A stretch of 64,000 nt of DNA from Paracoccaceae bacterium (lineage in GTDB: Bacteria > Pseudomonadota > Alphaproteobacteria > Rhodobacterales > Rhodobacteraceae): positions 620,001 to 684,000 of the forward strand of contig JAUYQR010000011.1 of the NCBI GenBank assembly GCA_030697175.1, in the 5' to 3' direction. Shown one piece after another: positions 27,131-36,357 of the stretch; positions within the stretch are counted from its first letter, which is position 1; each line of letters starts with the position of its first letter. The position numbers were made by a program, and so were the translations under genes. The notes under the pieces were generated by a model. The model was given only the letters and a program-made list of their open reading frames with translations, did no database searches and was not told the DNA's origin.

Positions 27131-27883
27131 ATGACGGAAAAGCCCGCCGGAAAATCCACCCGCGCGCCGCGCAAGCGCAAGCCGAAACCTGCCGAAAGCG
27201 CACCGCCGCTGTCGCGCGGACGGCTGGCGCTGCGCTGGGCGCTGCGCGGCCTGGGCGCTGTGGCGGGGGTTTACGGGCTGCTGGTGGTGCTGTTCAGCTT
27301 TCTGCCGCCGCCGATCAACTTATACCAGATGGGCGAGGCGTGGCGCCTGGGCGGGATCGAAAAGGACTGGGTGTCCTGGGAAGAGATCGCCCCGGTGATG
27401 GGGCGGTCTGCGGTGGCGGCGGAGGATGCGAATTTCTGCAACCACTGGGGCTTTGACATGGCCGCGATCCGCGCCGCGATCGACGAGGGCGGCGGGCGCG
27501 GGGCGTCGACCATCAGCCAGCAGGTCGCGAAGAACGTGTTCCTGTGGCACGGGCGAAGCTGGCTCCGGAAGGCCGCCGAAGCGGTGCTGACGCCCACGGT
27601 GGAGTTGTTGTGGTCAAAGCAGCGCATCCTTGAGGTCTACCTCAACGTGGTTGAATTTGATGACGGCGTGTTCGGTGTGCAGGCGGCGGCGCAGCATTAT
27701 TTCGGCGTTGATGCCAAGGATCTGACGGCGGTGCAGGCGGCCCGTCTGGCGGCGGTGCTGCCCGACCCGAAGGAGCGCAGCGCGTCGAATCCGTCGAGTT
27801 TTGTGCGCAAGCGGACCCGTGCAATCATGGCCGGGGCAGATACCATCGCGGCGGACGGTCGTTCCGCCTGTTTCGAAGGCTGA
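27131..27883 (+). CDS. mtgA: Monofunctional biosynthetic peptidoglycan transglycosylase
   Basis: MtgA polymerises lipid II into glycan strands at the periplasmic face. The 250-aa protein has a basic cytoplasmic start (KSTRAPRKRKPKP), one membrane segment near residues 40-62 and a GT51 domain. Motifs are AAEDANFCNHWGFD (catalytic Glu), RGASTISQQVAKNVFLW and ILEVYLNVVEFDDGVFGVQ. No transpeptidase domain follows, hence monofunctional. The ribosome site is weak. UppP, 8 kb upstream, recycles the carrier this enzyme releases. Confidence 0.93.
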   Translation: MTEKPAGKSTRAPRKRKPKPAESAPPLSRGRLALRWALRGLGAVAGVYGLLVVLFSFLPPPINLYQMGEAWRLGGIEKDWVSWEEIAPVMGRSAVAAEDANFCNHWGFDMAAIRAAIDEGGGRGASTISQQVAKNVFLWHGRSWLRKAAEAVLTPTVELLWSKQRILEVYLNVVEFDDGVFGVQAAAQHYFGVDAKDLTAVQAARLAAVLPDPKERSASNPSSFVRKRTRAIMAGADTIAADGRSACFEG

Positions 27884-27952
27884 GGCCCGCGCGGGGATTG
27901 AATTTCCCGGACCCGCACGGCTATGAGGGGAAATGCCAGAGGTGCCCGCCCG

Positions 27953-28618
27953 ATGAACCGCCTGTATCACGTTCCCCTTTCGCCGTTCTGCCGCAAGGTG
28001 CGGTTGACGCTGGCGGAAAAGAAGATCGAGGTGGAGCTGGTCGAGGAGCGGTATTGGGAACCTTCGCCCGATTTCCTGCGCCGCAATCCGGCGGGCAAGG
28101 TGCCGGTATTGCGGATGGATGGCAGGGTATTGAGCGAAAGCCAGGCGATCTGCGAATATCTGGAGGAGCTGGTGCCCGCGCCGGCGCTGCTGCCGCGTGA
28201 CCCCGATGCGCGCTATGAGGTGCGGCGGCTGTGCGCCTGGTTCGACGACAAGTTCCAGAACGAGGTGACATCAAAGCTGCTGTATGAGCGGGTCAACAAG
28301 AAGGTCACCGGGCAGGGCTATCCGGACAGCAAGAACGTCAAGGCCGGGTCGACGCGGATCAAGTATCACCTTGATTACATGGCGTGGCTGTTGGACCAGC
28401 GGCGCTGGCTGGCGGGGGATGTGATGACGCTGGCGGATTTCACCGCAGCGGCGCATCTGAGCTGCCTTGACTACATCAGCGACGTCGATTGGAACCGGCA
28501 TGCGGTGCTGAAGGACTGGTATGCCAAGATCAAGTCGCGGCCGTGTTTCCGCACGCTGCTGGCGGATCAGGTGTCGGGTTTTCCGCCCGCGGCGCATTAT
28601 GCCGATCTGGATTTCTGA
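27953..28618 (+). CDS. Glutathione S-transferase family protein
   Basis: The 221-aa product has an N-terminal thioredoxin-like domain (MNRLYHVPLSPFCRKVRLTLAEKK) with SPFC near the active site, GKVPVLRMDGRVLSESQAIC for glutathione binding, and an alpha-helical C-terminal domain with DFTAAAHLSCLDYI. I chose ATG 27953, since the upstream codons are basic and atypical. The substrate is unknown. A repeat element separates it from queG. Confidence 0.88.
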   Translation: MNRLYHVPLSPFCRKVRLTLAEKKIEVELVEERYWEPSPDFLRRNPAGKVPVLRMDGRVLSESQAICEYLEELVPAPALLPRDPDARYEVRRLCAWFDDKFQNEVTSKLLYERVNKKVTGQGYPDSKNVKAGSTRIKYHLDYMAWLLDQRRWLAGDVMTLADFTAAAHLSCLDYISDVDWNRHAVLKDWYAKIKSRPCFRTLLADQVSGFPPAAHYADLDF

Positions 28619-28628
28619 GCCTGACCCC

Positions 28629-28673
28629 CGGGGCGCTGCCCCGGACCCCGGAGTATTTCTGAAAAGAGCAAGC
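28629..28673. repeat. Hairpin-TATTT intergenic repeat, copy 1
   Basis: The element comprises a 7-bp hairpin (CCGGGGC-GCT-GCCCCGG), then ACCCCGGAGTATTT and a purine-rich tail. Two further copies with the same plan are at 54373-54426 and 62086-62139. It fills the gst-queG gap and also supplies the purine tract before the queG ATG. Confidence 0.55.
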
Positions 28674-28675
28674 TG

Positions 28676-29710
28676 ATGCACGGTTTGAAGGACCGGCTAG
28701 TGGAACGGGCGCTGCAGGAGGGGTTCGCGAAGCTGGGCGTGTGCCGGCCCGATGCGGTGCCGGGGACGGCGGCGCGGCTCAGGGCGTGGCTGGAGGCCGG
28801 GCGGCACGGGCAGATGGGATGGATGGCCGAGCGCGAGGGCTGGCGCGGGAACGCGGCGGCGCTGTGGCCCGAGGCGCGGTCGGTTGTCATGCTGGCGGAG
28901 GCATACTCGCCGGACAGTGACCCGATGGCGGGGCTGGCAGAGCACGACCGGGGGGTGGTCAGCGTTTATGCGCAGGGCCGCGATTACCATGATCTGGTGA
29001 AGCGGCGGTTGAAGCGGCTGGGGCGGTGGCTGCTGGATCAGAGCGGGGGCGAGATCAAGGTGTTCGTCGACACGGCCCCGGTGATGGAAAAGCCCCTGGC
29101 GCAGGCGGCGGGGCTGGGCTGGCAGGGCAAGCACACCAACCTTCTGGGCCGGGATCTGGGCAACTGGGTGTTTCTGGGCGCGATCTTCACCACGCTGGAC
29201 CTGGAGCCAGACGCGGCGGAGGTGAGCCACTGCGGCAGTTGCACCGCGTGTCTGGATGTCTGCCCGACGGCGGCGTTTCCCGCACCCTACCAACTGGACG
29301 CGCGGCGCTGCATTTCCTACCTGACGATCGAGCACAAGGGGCCGGTGGACCCCGAGCTGCGGGGGCTGATGGGCAACCGGATCTATGGCTGCGACGATTG
29401 TCTGGCGGTCTGCCCGTGGAACAAGTTTGCCGTGGCCGCGCGCGAGATCGGCTATCAGCCGAAGGTCGGGTTGCCGGCGCTGGCGGACTTGGCGGGTCTG
29501 GATGATGCGGGGTTTCGGGCGCGGTTTGCCGGCAGCCCGATCAAGCGCATCGGGCGGGACCGGTTCGTGCGCAACGTGATGTATGCGATCGGAAATTCAG
29601 CGGCGGGCGGCTTGCTGCCGGTGGCGCAACGGTTGACGGGCGATCCGGACCCGGCGGTTGCCGACGCCGCGCGCTGGGCGGTTCTGCGCCTGACGGTCGG
29701 CAAGGATTGA
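28676..29710 (+). CDS. queG: Epoxyqueuosine reductase
   Basis: QueG carries out the last step of queuosine synthesis, reducing epoxyqueuosine in tRNA with cobalamin and two 4Fe-4S clusters. The cluster cysteines are visible: C186, C189, C192, C196 ([12 protein letters not shown]), C212 (RRCISY), and C239, C242, C246 (CDDCLAVCP). The N-terminal cobalamin domain includes [20 protein letters not shown], and a C-terminal HEAT-like tail follows. Length 344 aa is normal. The start overlaps the end of a repeat element. Confidence 0.94.
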   Translation: MHGLKDRLVERALQEGFAKLGVCRPDAVPGTAARLRAWLEAGRHGQMGWMAEREGWRGNAAALWPEARSVVMLAEAYSPDSDPMAGLAEHDRGVVSVYAQGRDYHDLVKRRLKRLGRWLLDQSGGEIKVFVDTAPVMEKPLAQAAGLGWQGKHTNLLGRDLGNWVFLGAIFTTLDLEPDAAEVSHCGSCTACLDVCPTAAFPAPYQLDARRCISYLTIEHKGPVDPELRGLMGNRIYGCDDCLAVCPWNKFAVAAREIGYQPKVGLPALADLAGLDDAGFRARFAGSPIKRIGRDRFVRNVMYAIGNSAAGGLLPVAQRLTGDPDPAVADAARWAVLRLTVGKD

Positions 29711-29734
29711 CCGGGGCGCGCAGGCGCGGCGGTT

Positions 29735-29770
29735 CGTGGCAGAAGCGCGGGTCGTGGCAGAAGCGCGGGT
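29735..29770. repeat. Tandem 18-bp duplication
   Basis: Two exact consecutive copies of CGTGGCAGAAGCGCGGGT lie between queG and the 55-codon small ORF, followed by a partial third start (CGTGCGG). It is probably a slipped-strand duplication in the leader of the small ORF. Confidence 0.85.
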
Positions 29771-29820
29771 CGTGCGGATGTGGTAGCATTGCAGGGTGAG
29801 TCGAGTGAAAGGACCGAAAC

Positions 29821-29988
29821 ATGTCACGTCACGTCGCCGACAAAAGGGCCACCCCGACCGGAGGCCGTGTCCAGCGGTTCTGGCATATCGCACGGGCGAG
29901 GCGGGAAATCTGGCATCGCAAGCAGGACGAGGCGGGGCCGTCGCGGCTGATCCAGTTCCTGCGGATCGCGCGGGGGCGCACGCCCTGA
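29821..29988 (+). CDS. Small basic protein, uncharacterised
   Basis: A 55-codon frame begins ATG 29821 with AAAGGA 7 nt upstream. The product is very basic, with 13 Arg and 3 tryptophan-containing helices such as RFWHIARARREIWHRKQDE and LIQFLRIARGRTP; it has no signal peptide or membrane segment. A strong intrinsic terminator with its T-run oriented for this strand follows at 30010-30043. Coding status is inferred from the ribosome site and terminator. It might bind nucleic acid or membrane. Confidence 0.5.
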   Translation: MSRHVADKRATPTGGRVQRFWHIARARREIWHRKQDEAGPSRLIQFLRIARGRTP

Positions 29989-30009
29989 GCGGTTGGCATC
30001 AGGCAAGCG

Positions 30010-30043
30010 AACGGCGTCGAACCGGGGGTTCGACGCCGTTTTC
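30010..30043 (+). terminator. Intrinsic terminator after the small ORF
   Basis: A 14-bp perfect stem (AACGGCGTCGAACC / GGTTCGACGCCGTT) with a GGG loop is followed by TTC. It lies 21 bp past the small ORF and 16 bp before the 3' end of the convergent ilvE gene. The T-rich side favours the plus strand. Confidence 0.85.
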
Positions 30044-30058
30044 ATGTTCGGGCAGGCG

Positions 30059-30925
30059 TCAGGCGCGGACGAGCTTTTCGTATTCCAGCGCGACACGCTT
30101 GGTCAGATCGCCGACCTCGAAATTGTAGTCGCCGATCTGGCCCACCGGGGTGACCTCGGCGGCGGTGCCGGTCAGCCAGCACTGTTCGAAGCCTTCGAGT
30201 TCCCCGGGCATGATGTGGCGTTCGTGGACCTTGATCTGCATGTCTTTCAGCATCCCGATCACGGTCTGCCGGGTGATGCCGTTCAGGAAGGCATCGGCCT
30301 TCGGGGTGTGCACCTCGCCGTCCTTGACGAAGAAGATGTTGGCACCCGTCGCCTCGGCCACATAGCCGCGATAGTCGAACATCATCGCGTCAGAGCAGCC
30401 CTTCGCCTCGGCGGCGTGTTTCGACATGGTGCAGATCATGTAAAGACCGGCGGCCTTGGCGGCGTGCGGGATGGTTTCGGGCGAGGGGCGCTTCCACTTG
30501 GCGATGTCGAGCTTGGCGCCCTTCATCTTGGCGTCGCCGTAATAGCTGCCCCACGTCCAGACCGCGACGGCCATGCGGATCGGGTTGCGCTTGGCCGCCA
30601 CACCCATATCCTCGCCGACTCCACGCCAGGCGATGGCGCGGATGTAGGCATCGGTCAGGTTGTTGGCCTTCAGCGTGGCTTCCTTGGCGGCGTTGATCTC
30701 TGCGACACTGTACGGCAGCGGCATGTCGAGAAGTTCGCCGGACATGCGCAGACGTTCGGAATGTTCGGTCGATTTGAAGATCTTGCCGTTGTAGCAGCGT
30801 TCGCCTTCAAAGACGGAGGAGGCGTAGTGCATGGCATGGGTCAGGATGTGGACGTTGGCCGAGCGCCAGTCCACCAGTTTGCCATCCATCCAGATGAACC
30901 CGTCGCGATCGTCGTAGCCAGCCAT
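30059..30925 (-). CDS. ilvE: Branched-chain amino acid aminotransferase
   Basis: This 288-aa class IV PLP enzyme makes leucine, isoleucine and valine from their keto acids. Visible motifs are THAMHYASSVFEGERCYNG, the PLP-site region near AKWKRPSPETIPHAAKAAG, and EATGANIFFVKDGEVHTP with NGITRQTVI. I chose ATG 30925 with AGGAGG at 30931-30936. It is divergent from petP, with about 140 bp between them. Confidence 0.93.
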   Translation of the reverse strand: MAGYDDRDGFIWMDGKLVDWRSANVHILTHAMHYASSVFEGERCYNGKIFKSTEHSERLRMSGELLDMPLPYSVAEINAAKEATLKANNLTDAYIRAIAWRGVGEDMGVAAKRNPIRMAVAVWTWGSYYGDAKMKGAKLDIAKWKRPSPETIPHAAKAAGLYMICTMSKHAAEAKGCSDAMMFDYRGYVAEATGANIFFVKDGEVHTPKADAFLNGITRQTVIGMLKDMQIKVHERHIMPGELEGFEQCWLTGTAAEVTPVGQIGDYNFEVGDLTKRVALEYEKLVRA

Positions 30926-30962
30926 CGGAGCCTCCTCGCTTTGCACATGTTGCGCGAGTTAG

Positions 30963-30975
30963 GTCCGTTTCGGAC
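30963..30975. promoter_or_regulatory. Small palindrome between ilvE and petP
   Basis: GTCCG-TTT-CGGAC lies in the divergent intergenic region, 38 bp from the ilvE start and about 92 bp from petP. A second, looser inverted arrangement (TTGTGAC...GTCAACAA) is at 31010-31031. A MarR-type regulator such as PetP could bind here to autoregulate, but this is only position-based. Confidence 0.3.
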
Positions 30976-31066
30976 ATATTCTTGCGCCAAATCGTCGGAT
31001 TGCTACGTCTTGTGACTTGGAATGTCAACAAGGCTGACGTAAATTCGCCGAAACGGGAGGTTCGGA

Positions 31067-31567
31067 ATGTCAGACAGTGCGGCGACAAGCGACGGGCTGC
31101 TGTTCCTGACGGACGAGCAGTTGCGCAAGGGCATCGAGGCGATGTTCTTTGCCTATCGCGGGTTTACCGCCGATCCGGACCGGATTCTGGAAGGCATGGA
31201 TTACGGCCGCGCGCATCACCGGGCGATCCATTTCATCCATCGCAGCCCCGGCACCACGGTGTCGAACCTGCTGGCGATTCTGGGGGTGACCAAGCAATCG
31301 TTGAACCGGGTGCTGCGCAGCCTGATCGAGGATGGGCTGGTCAGAAGCGACAAGGGGCGCGAAGATGCCCGCGAACGACACCTGTTTCTGACCGAGAAGG
31401 GGCTTTTGCTGGAACGCGAATTGTCGGATGCGCAGCGGGCGCGGATGCGGGCGGCCTATCGGGCGGCAGGGCCGCAGGCGGTGCAGGGCTTTCGGCAGGT
31501 GCTGGAAGCGATGATGGACCCGGAGATGCGGCGGCAGTACAACCGTCTGAAAGAGGGCGGGACATGA
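31067..31567 (+). CDS. petP: MarR-family transcriptional regulator (PetP-like)
   Basis: The 166-aa product carries a winged-helix domain: HHRAIHFIHRSPGTTVSNLL, LGVTKQSLNRVLRSLIEDGL (recognition helix) and REDARERHLFLTEKG (wing). GGGAGG precedes the ATG. Its end overlaps the next gene, an OmpR-type response regulator, by 4 bp. In Rhodobacter capsulatus the paired genes petP and petR have the same sizes and types and are needed for cytochrome bc1 expression. I assign the names on that pairing; no bc1 genes are in the window. Confidence 0.8.
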   Translation: MSDSAATSDGLLFLTDEQLRKGIEAMFFAYRGFTADPDRILEGMDYGRAHHRAIHFIHRSPGTTVSNLLAILGVTKQSLNRVLRSLIEDGLVRSDKGREDARERHLFLTEKGLLLERELSDAQRARMRAAYRAAGPQAVQGFRQVLEAMMDPEMRRQYNRLKEGGT

Positions 31568-32262
31568 CCGAAGCGCTGGCGCATCTGCTGATCGTCGATG
31601 ATGACGAGCGCATCCGGGGGCTGTTGCAGAAATTCCTGATCCGCAGCGGCTTTCTGGTCTCGGCGGCGCGGGATTCGGCGCAGGCTCGGCGGTTGCTGGC
31701 GGGGCTGGAGTTCGACCTGATCGTGCTCGATGTGATGATGCCGGGCGAGGATGGTGTGTCGCTGACCCGTGACCTGCGCAAGCGGATGGCAACGCCGATC
31801 CTGCTGTTGACCGCGCTGGGCGAGACGGCGAACCGGATCGAGGGGTTCGAGGCGGGCGCGGATGATTACCTCACCAAGCCGTTCGAGCCGAAGGAGCTGT
31901 TGTTGCGGATCAACGCGATCCTGCGTCGGGTGCCGCAAGTCAAGGTCGCCGAGCCGGTGCCGAAGATCCTGCATCTGGGATCGGTGCGCTATGATCTGGA
32001 CCGGGGCGAGATGTGGCGCGGCCAGACGCTGGTGCGGCTGACTGCGACCGAAGCGCAGTTGATGAAGATCTTTGCCGCCCAGCCCGGCAACCCGATCAGC
32101 CGCGACCGGCTGGTGGGCGATCTTGGCCGCGATGACGCGGCGCAGGAACGCGCGGTCGACGTGCAGATCACCCGGCTGCGACGCAAGATCGAGGATGACC
32201 CCAAGGCACCGCGCTATCTGCAGACGGTGCGGGGCGAGGGGTATATGCTGCAGCCGGACTGA
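31564..32262 (+). CDS. petR: OmpR/PhoB-family response regulator (PetR-like)
   Basis: The 232-aa regulator has a receiver domain with acidic residues at 12-14, phosphoacceptor Asp56 (DLIVLDVMMPGEDG), Thr83 and Lys105 (YLTKPFEP). A C-terminal winged helix follows (RAVDVQITRLRRKIEDDP, YLQTVRGEGYML). ATGA overlap with petP means coupled translation. No histidine kinase is adjacent, which agrees with the reported orphan state of PetR. Confidence 0.85.
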   Translation: MTEALAHLLIVDDDERIRGLLQKFLIRSGFLVSAARDSAQARRLLAGLEFDLIVLDVMMPGEDGVSLTRDLRKRMATPILLLTALGETANRIEGFEAGADDYLTKPFEPKELLLRINAILRRVPQVKVAEPVPKILHLGSVRYDLDRGEMWRGQTLVRLTATEAQLMKIFAAQPGNPISRDRLVGDLGRDDAAQERAVDVQITRLRRKIEDDPKAPRYLQTVRGEGYMLQPD

Positions 32263-32414
32263 GCGGGTGGCCTGCCAGCCCTCGGCAGGTGCAATCGTGG
32301 TCGGAGCGGAATGCGCAAGCCGACCGAGATCACCCCGGTAACGGCCGTGGTTGCAGATCTTCGGCATGTGAGCGTACCGGCTGACACAGCGCGACGCGGC
32401 AAGGGGAAGGCGAG

Positions 32415-33329
32415 ATGACCTGCATTGTCTATGCACACCCAGACTGCGCCCGGCACGTGACGCCGCCGGGGCATCCGGAGCGGGTGGAGCGGTTGGCGGC
32501 GGTGGAAGCGGGTTTGGCAGGGCTGGCGGTGGAGCGGCGCTATTGTCCGATGGGGGACGAGGCGGACGTCTTGCGCTGCCATCCCGCGCGCTATCTGGCC
32601 CGGGTGAAGGACGCGCTGCCAGAGGCCGGGTGGGCGCAACTGGACGGCGATACCTTTCTGTCGCCGGGATCGTTCGACGCGGCGATGCGGGCGGTGGGCG
32701 GGATCTGTGCTGCCGTGGATGCGGTGGTGACGGGCGCGGCGCGGACGGCCTTCGTGGCCTGCCGACCACCGGGGCATCACGCCGAGCGGGAAACCGCGAT
32801 GGGGTTTTGCCTGTTCGGCACGGTGGCAATCGGCGCGCAGCGGGCGTTGGATCATCACGGGCTTTCCCGCGTGGCGATTGTCGATTTCGACGTGCATCAC
32901 GGCAACGGCACGCAGGATCTGCTTTGGGACGAGGCGCGGTGCCTGTTCGCCTCAAGCCACCAGATGCCGTTTTATCCCGGCACCGGGCGGGTAGCGGAGC
33001 GGGGCGCACATGGCCAGATGCTGAACGTGCCGTTGCGCGCCGGGTCGGGCGGGGCGGAAATGCGGGCGGCCTATGAGCGGCTGGTGTTTCCCGCGCTGGA
33101 GGCGTGGCAGCCGGAGCTGCTGCTGATCTCGGCCGGGTTCGATGCCCATGCCGATGATCCGTTGGCGGGGCTGGAGTGGCAGGCCGAGGATTATGCCTGG
33201 TTGACCGGGCGGCTGTGCGATTTTGCCGGGGGGCGGGTGGTCTCGACACTTGAGGGCGGCTATGATCTTTCTGCGCTGGCGGCTTCGGTCGCGGCGCATG
33301 TGCGGGTGCTGGAGGAGCGGGGCCGATGA
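32415..33329 (+). CDS. Histone deacetylase-like amidohydrolase
   Basis: The 304-aa zinc hydrolase belongs to the class II HDAC/acetylpolyamine amidohydrolase group. The catalytic histidines are in CRPPGHHAER, zinc ligands in DFDVHHGNGTQ and SAGFDAHADDP, and the C-terminal STLEGGYDLSAL is typical. Substrates may be acetylpolyamines or acetyl-lysine proteins. It overlaps xseB by 4 bp and leads xseB-ispA-dxs. The 152 bp upstream hold only a weak hairpin near 32270. Confidence 0.9.
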   Translation: MTCIVYAHPDCARHVTPPGHPERVERLAAVEAGLAGLAVERRYCPMGDEADVLRCHPARYLARVKDALPEAGWAQLDGDTFLSPGSFDAAMRAVGGICAAVDAVVTGAARTAFVACRPPGHHAERETAMGFCLFGTVAIGAQRALDHHGLSRVAIVDFDVHHGNGTQDLLWDEARCLFASSHQMPFYPGTGRVAERGAHGQMLNVPLRAGSGGAEMRAAYERLVFPALEAWQPELLLISAGFDAHADDPLAGLEWQAEDYAWLTGRLCDFAGGRVVSTLEGGYDLSALAASVAAHVRVLEERGR

Positions 33330-33577
33330 ACGACAAACCGACGGAAAAGCCGATCGGCGCGATGACCTTCGAAGAGGCGATGATCGCGCTGGAGCAGGTT
33401 GTGGGTGCGTTGGAGCGGGGCGATGTGCCGCTGGAGCAGTCGATCGCGCTTTATGAGCGCGGGGCTGCCCTGAAGGCGCATTGCGCGGCCAAGCTGAAGG
33501 ATGCCGAGGAAAAGGTCGAACTTATCCGCGCGCAGGAAGGCCGCGCCGTCGGCACCACGCCGGTGGAGGGGATGTGA
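33326..33577 (+). CDS. xseB: Exodeoxyribonuclease VII small subunit
   Basis: XseB (83 aa) partners the large subunit XseA, not in this window, in single-strand DNA degradation. The family core MTFEEAMIALEQVVGALERGDVPLEQSIALYERGAALKAHC forms two helices. It overlaps the upstream HDAC-like gene and downstream ispA, each by 4 bp. Confidence 0.93.
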   Translation: MNDKPTEKPIGAMTFEEAMIALEQVVGALERGDVPLEQSIALYERGAALKAHCAAKLKDAEEKVELIRAQEGRAVGTTPVEGM

Positions 33578-34443
33578 CCTTTCCCGAACGGTTGGCGACC
33601 GATGCCGCGCTGATCGGGGCGCGGCTGGATCAGGCAATGGCAGGCATGGGCAACGAGCCGGTCATTCGGGCGATGCGCTACGCGGTGCAGGGCGGCAAGC
33701 GGCTGCGCGGCTTTCTGGCGCTGGAAGGCGCGCGGATGCACGGGCTGGCGGATGCGCAGGCGGCAAGTGCGGCGGCGGCGGTGGAGGCGTTGCACGCCTA
33801 TTCGCTGGTGCATGACGATCTGCCCGCAATGGATGACGACGACCTGCGCCGGGGCCAACCCACCGTGCATGTGAAATGGGATGAGGCGACGGCGATTCTG
33901 GCGGGCGACGCGCTGCAGACGCTGGCGTTCGAGCTGCTGTGCGACCCGGCGCTGGGGTCCGGTGACGTGCGGATCGCGCTGGTGCAGGGGCTGGCCAAGG
34001 CCTCGGGGGCCGAAGGCATGGTGCTGGGGCAGGCGCTCGATATTGCCGCCGAAACCGCTGCCGCGCCCTTGACGCTGGAGGCGATCATCCGGTTGCAGGC
34101 AGGCAAGACCGGCGCGCTGATCGGTTTTGCCGCCGAGGCGGGGGCAATCTTGGCCGAGGCGGACCGCGGGCCGCTGCGCGCCTATGCCACGGCGCTGGGC
34201 CTCGCCTTCCAGATTGCCGACGATATCCTTGACGAGACGGGCGATGCGGCCAAGGCCGGAAAACGGTTGCAGAAAGACGCCGAGGCGGGCAAGGCGACGT
34301 TCGTCTCGCTTCTGGGGCTGGGTGGAGCCCGGGCGCGGGCTGCGGCGTTGGTGGACGAGGCTTGCGATGCGCTGGCGCCTTATGGCGACCGTGCCCGCTT
34401 GTTGAAAGATGCGGCGCGGTTCACCATCGCGCGGGAGAGTTGA
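33574..34443 (+). CDS. ispA: Farnesyl diphosphate synthase
   Basis: IspA condenses IPP with DMAPP and GPP to farnesyl diphosphate. The 289-aa product has the first aspartate-rich motif in [17 protein letters not shown] and the second in [13 protein letters not shown], with GGKRLRGFL near residue 39. The start is GTG 33574, overlapping the xseB stop as GTGA. Coupling with dxs links precursor supply to prenyl chain synthesis, feeding quinones, carotenoids and the undecaprenyl carrier. Confidence 0.93.
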   Translation: MTFPERLATDAALIGARLDQAMAGMGNEPVIRAMRYAVQGGKRLRGFLALEGARMHGLADAQAASAAAAVEALHAYSLVHDDLPAMDDDDLRRGQPTVHVKWDEATAILAGDALQTLAFELLCDPALGSGDVRIALVQGLAKASGAEGMVLGQALDIAAETAAAPLTLEAIIRLQAGKTGALIGFAAEAGAILAEADRGPLRAYATALGLAFQIADDILDETGDAAKAGKRLQKDAEAGKATFVSLLGLGGARARAAALVDEACDALAPYGDRARLLKDAARFTIARES

Positions 34444-36354
34444 ATGACCGACGTGCCGACACCGCTTCTGGACCGGGTGAAACTGCCCGCCGACCTGAAA
34501 GGCCTGACCGACCGCGAGCTGCGGCAACTGGCCGACGAGCTGCGCGCCGAGACGATTGCCGCCGTAGCGGTGACCGGCGGGCACCTGGGCGCGGGCCTGG
34601 GCGTGGTGGAGCTGACCGTGGCGCTGCATGCCGTGTTCGACACGCCGCGCGACAAGCTGATCTGGGACGTTGGCCACCAGTGCTATCCGCACAAGATCCT
34701 GACCGGGCGGCGTGACCGGATTCGCACCTTGCGCAGCGAAGGCGGGCTGTCGGGCTTCACCAAGCGGTCGGAAAGCCCCTACGACCCGTTCGGGGCGGCA
34801 CATTCGTCAACCTCGATCTCTGCCGCGCTGGGATTTGCGATGGCCGACGAGCTCGGCGGCGATCCGGGCGATGCGATCGCGGTCATTGGTGATGGCGCGA
34901 TGTCGGGCGGCATGGCGTTCGAGGCGATGAACAACGCAGGCCACTTGGGCAAGCGGCTGTTCGTGATCCTGAACGACAACGAAATGTCGATTGCCCCGCC
35001 GGTGGGCGCGCTGTCGGCTTACCTGTCGAAGCTCTATGCCGAAGCGCCGATGCAGGATCTGAAGCAGGCGGCGAAGGGCTTTGTCAGCCTGTTGCCGCCG
35101 CCGTTTCAGGAAGGCGCCAAGCGCGCCAAGGACATGCTGAAGGGCATGGCGGTCGGTGGCACCCTGTTCGAGTCTCTGGGGTTCGAATATGTCGGGCCGA
35201 TTGACGGCCATGACCTTGACCAGCTTTTGCCGGTCCTGCGCACCGTGAAGGCGCGGGCGACGGGGCCGATGCTGATCCATGTGCTGACGAAAAAGGGCAA
35301 GGGCTATGCCCCGGCCGAGGCCGCGCGCGACAGGGGCCATGCGACGGGCAGGTTCGATGTGCTGACCGGGGTTCAGGCCAAGGCCGCGTCCAACGCGCCG
35401 TCCTACACCAAGGTGTTCGCCCAGACCCTGATCGCCGAGGCCGAGCGGGATGCCAAGATCGTCGCGGTGACAGCGGCGATGCCTGACGGAACCGGGCTGA
35501 ACCTCTTTGCCGACCGGTTTCCGAAGCGCTGTTTCGACGTAGGCATCGCCGAACAGCATGGCGTCACGTTCAGCGCGGGGTTGGCGGCGGGCGGGATGAA
35601 GCCGTTTTGCGCGATCTATTCCACCTTCCTGCAGCGCGGCTATGATCAGGTCGTGCATGACGTGGCGATCCAGCGGTTGCCGGTGCGCTTTGCCATCGAC
35701 CGGGCCGGGCTGGTCGGGGCTGATGGCGCGACCCATGCCGGGGCGTTCGACGTGGCGTTTCTGGCGAATCTGCCGGGCTTCGTGGTGATGGCCGCCGCCG
35801 ATGAGGCGGAACTGGTGCATATGGTGGCGACCGCTGCCGCGCATGACGCAGGTCCGATTGCCTTCCGCTTTCCGCGCGGCGAAGGCGTTGGGGTCGAGAT
35901 GCCCGCGCGCGGGGTGCCGCTGGAGATCGGCCGCGGTCGGATCATCCGGGAAGGAACGCGGGTGGCGATCCTGTCGTTCGGCACCCGGCTGGCCGAGGTG
36001 ACGAAGGCTGCCGAAAGTCTTGCCGGGCGCGGGGTTTCGGTGACGGTGGCGGACGCGCGGTTTGCCAAGCCCCTGGACCGCGACCTGATCCTGCGGCTGG
36101 CGCGCGAGCATGAGGCGCTGATCACGGTGGAGGAAGGCGCGATTGGCGGTTTTGGCAGCCATGTGGCGCAACTTCTGGCCGAAGCGGCGGTGTTCGACCG
36201 GGGGCTGAAGTATCGCTCGATGGTCTTGCCAGACGTGTTCATCGACCACGCCAGCCCCGAGGCGATGTACCGCGTCGCCGGGATGGACGCAGGCCATATC
36301 GAGGCGAAGGTCTTGCGAACGCTGGGGGTTGCGGTGGTGGGCAAGCGCGCCTGA
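34444..36354 (+). CDS. dxs: 1-deoxy-D-xylulose-5-phosphate synthase
   Basis: Dxs (636 aa) makes DXP from pyruvate and glyceraldehyde-3-phosphate, the entry of the MEP pathway. The thiamine diphosphate motif [18 protein letters not shown]...NDN is near residues 151-180, the substrate loop includes [15 protein letters not shown], and the catalytic Glu lies in [15 protein letters not shown]. It starts directly after the ispA stop, with no gap. Its end converges with the DUF1513 gene, 3 bp away. Confidence 0.96.
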   Translation: MTDVPTPLLDRVKLPADLKGLTDRELRQLADELRAETIAAVAVTGGHLGAGLGVVELTVALHAVFDTPRDKLIWDVGHQCYPHKILTGRRDRIRTLRSEGGLSGFTKRSESPYDPFGAAHSSTSISAALGFAMADELGGDPGDAIAVIGDGAMSGGMAFEAMNNAGHLGKRLFVILNDNEMSIAPPVGALSAYLSKLYAEAPMQDLKQAAKGFVSLLPPPFQEGAKRAKDMLKGMAVGGTLFESLGFEYVGPIDGHDLDQLLPVLRTVKARATGPMLIHVLTKKGKGYAPAEAARDRGHATGRFDVLTGVQAKAASNAPSYTKVFAQTLIAEAERDAKIVAVTAAMPDGTGLNLFADRFPKRCFDVGIAEQHGVTFSAGLAAGGMKPFCAIYSTFLQRGYDQVVHDVAIQRLPVRFAIDRAGLVGADGATHAGAFDVAFLANLPGFVVMAAADEAELVHMVATAAAHDAGPIAFRFPRGEGVGVEMPARGVPLEIGRGRIIREGTRVAILSFGTRLAEVTKAAESLAGRGVSVTVADARFAKPLDRDLILRLAREHEALITVEEGAIGGFGSHVAQLLAEAAVFDRGLKYRSMVLPDVFIDHASPEAMYRVAGMDAGHIEAKVLRTLGVAVVGKRA

Positions 36355-36357
36355 CGC

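Noticed and set aside
32266-32290. Hairpin after petR considered as terminator
   Set aside because: The stem is only about 6 bp (CCTGCC/GGCAGG) and no T-run follows.
31456-33336. Long minus-strand open frame opposite petR and the HDAC-like gene
   Set aside because: It is proline/arginine-rich shadow sequence; the plus-strand genes have complete catalytic motifs and coupled starts.
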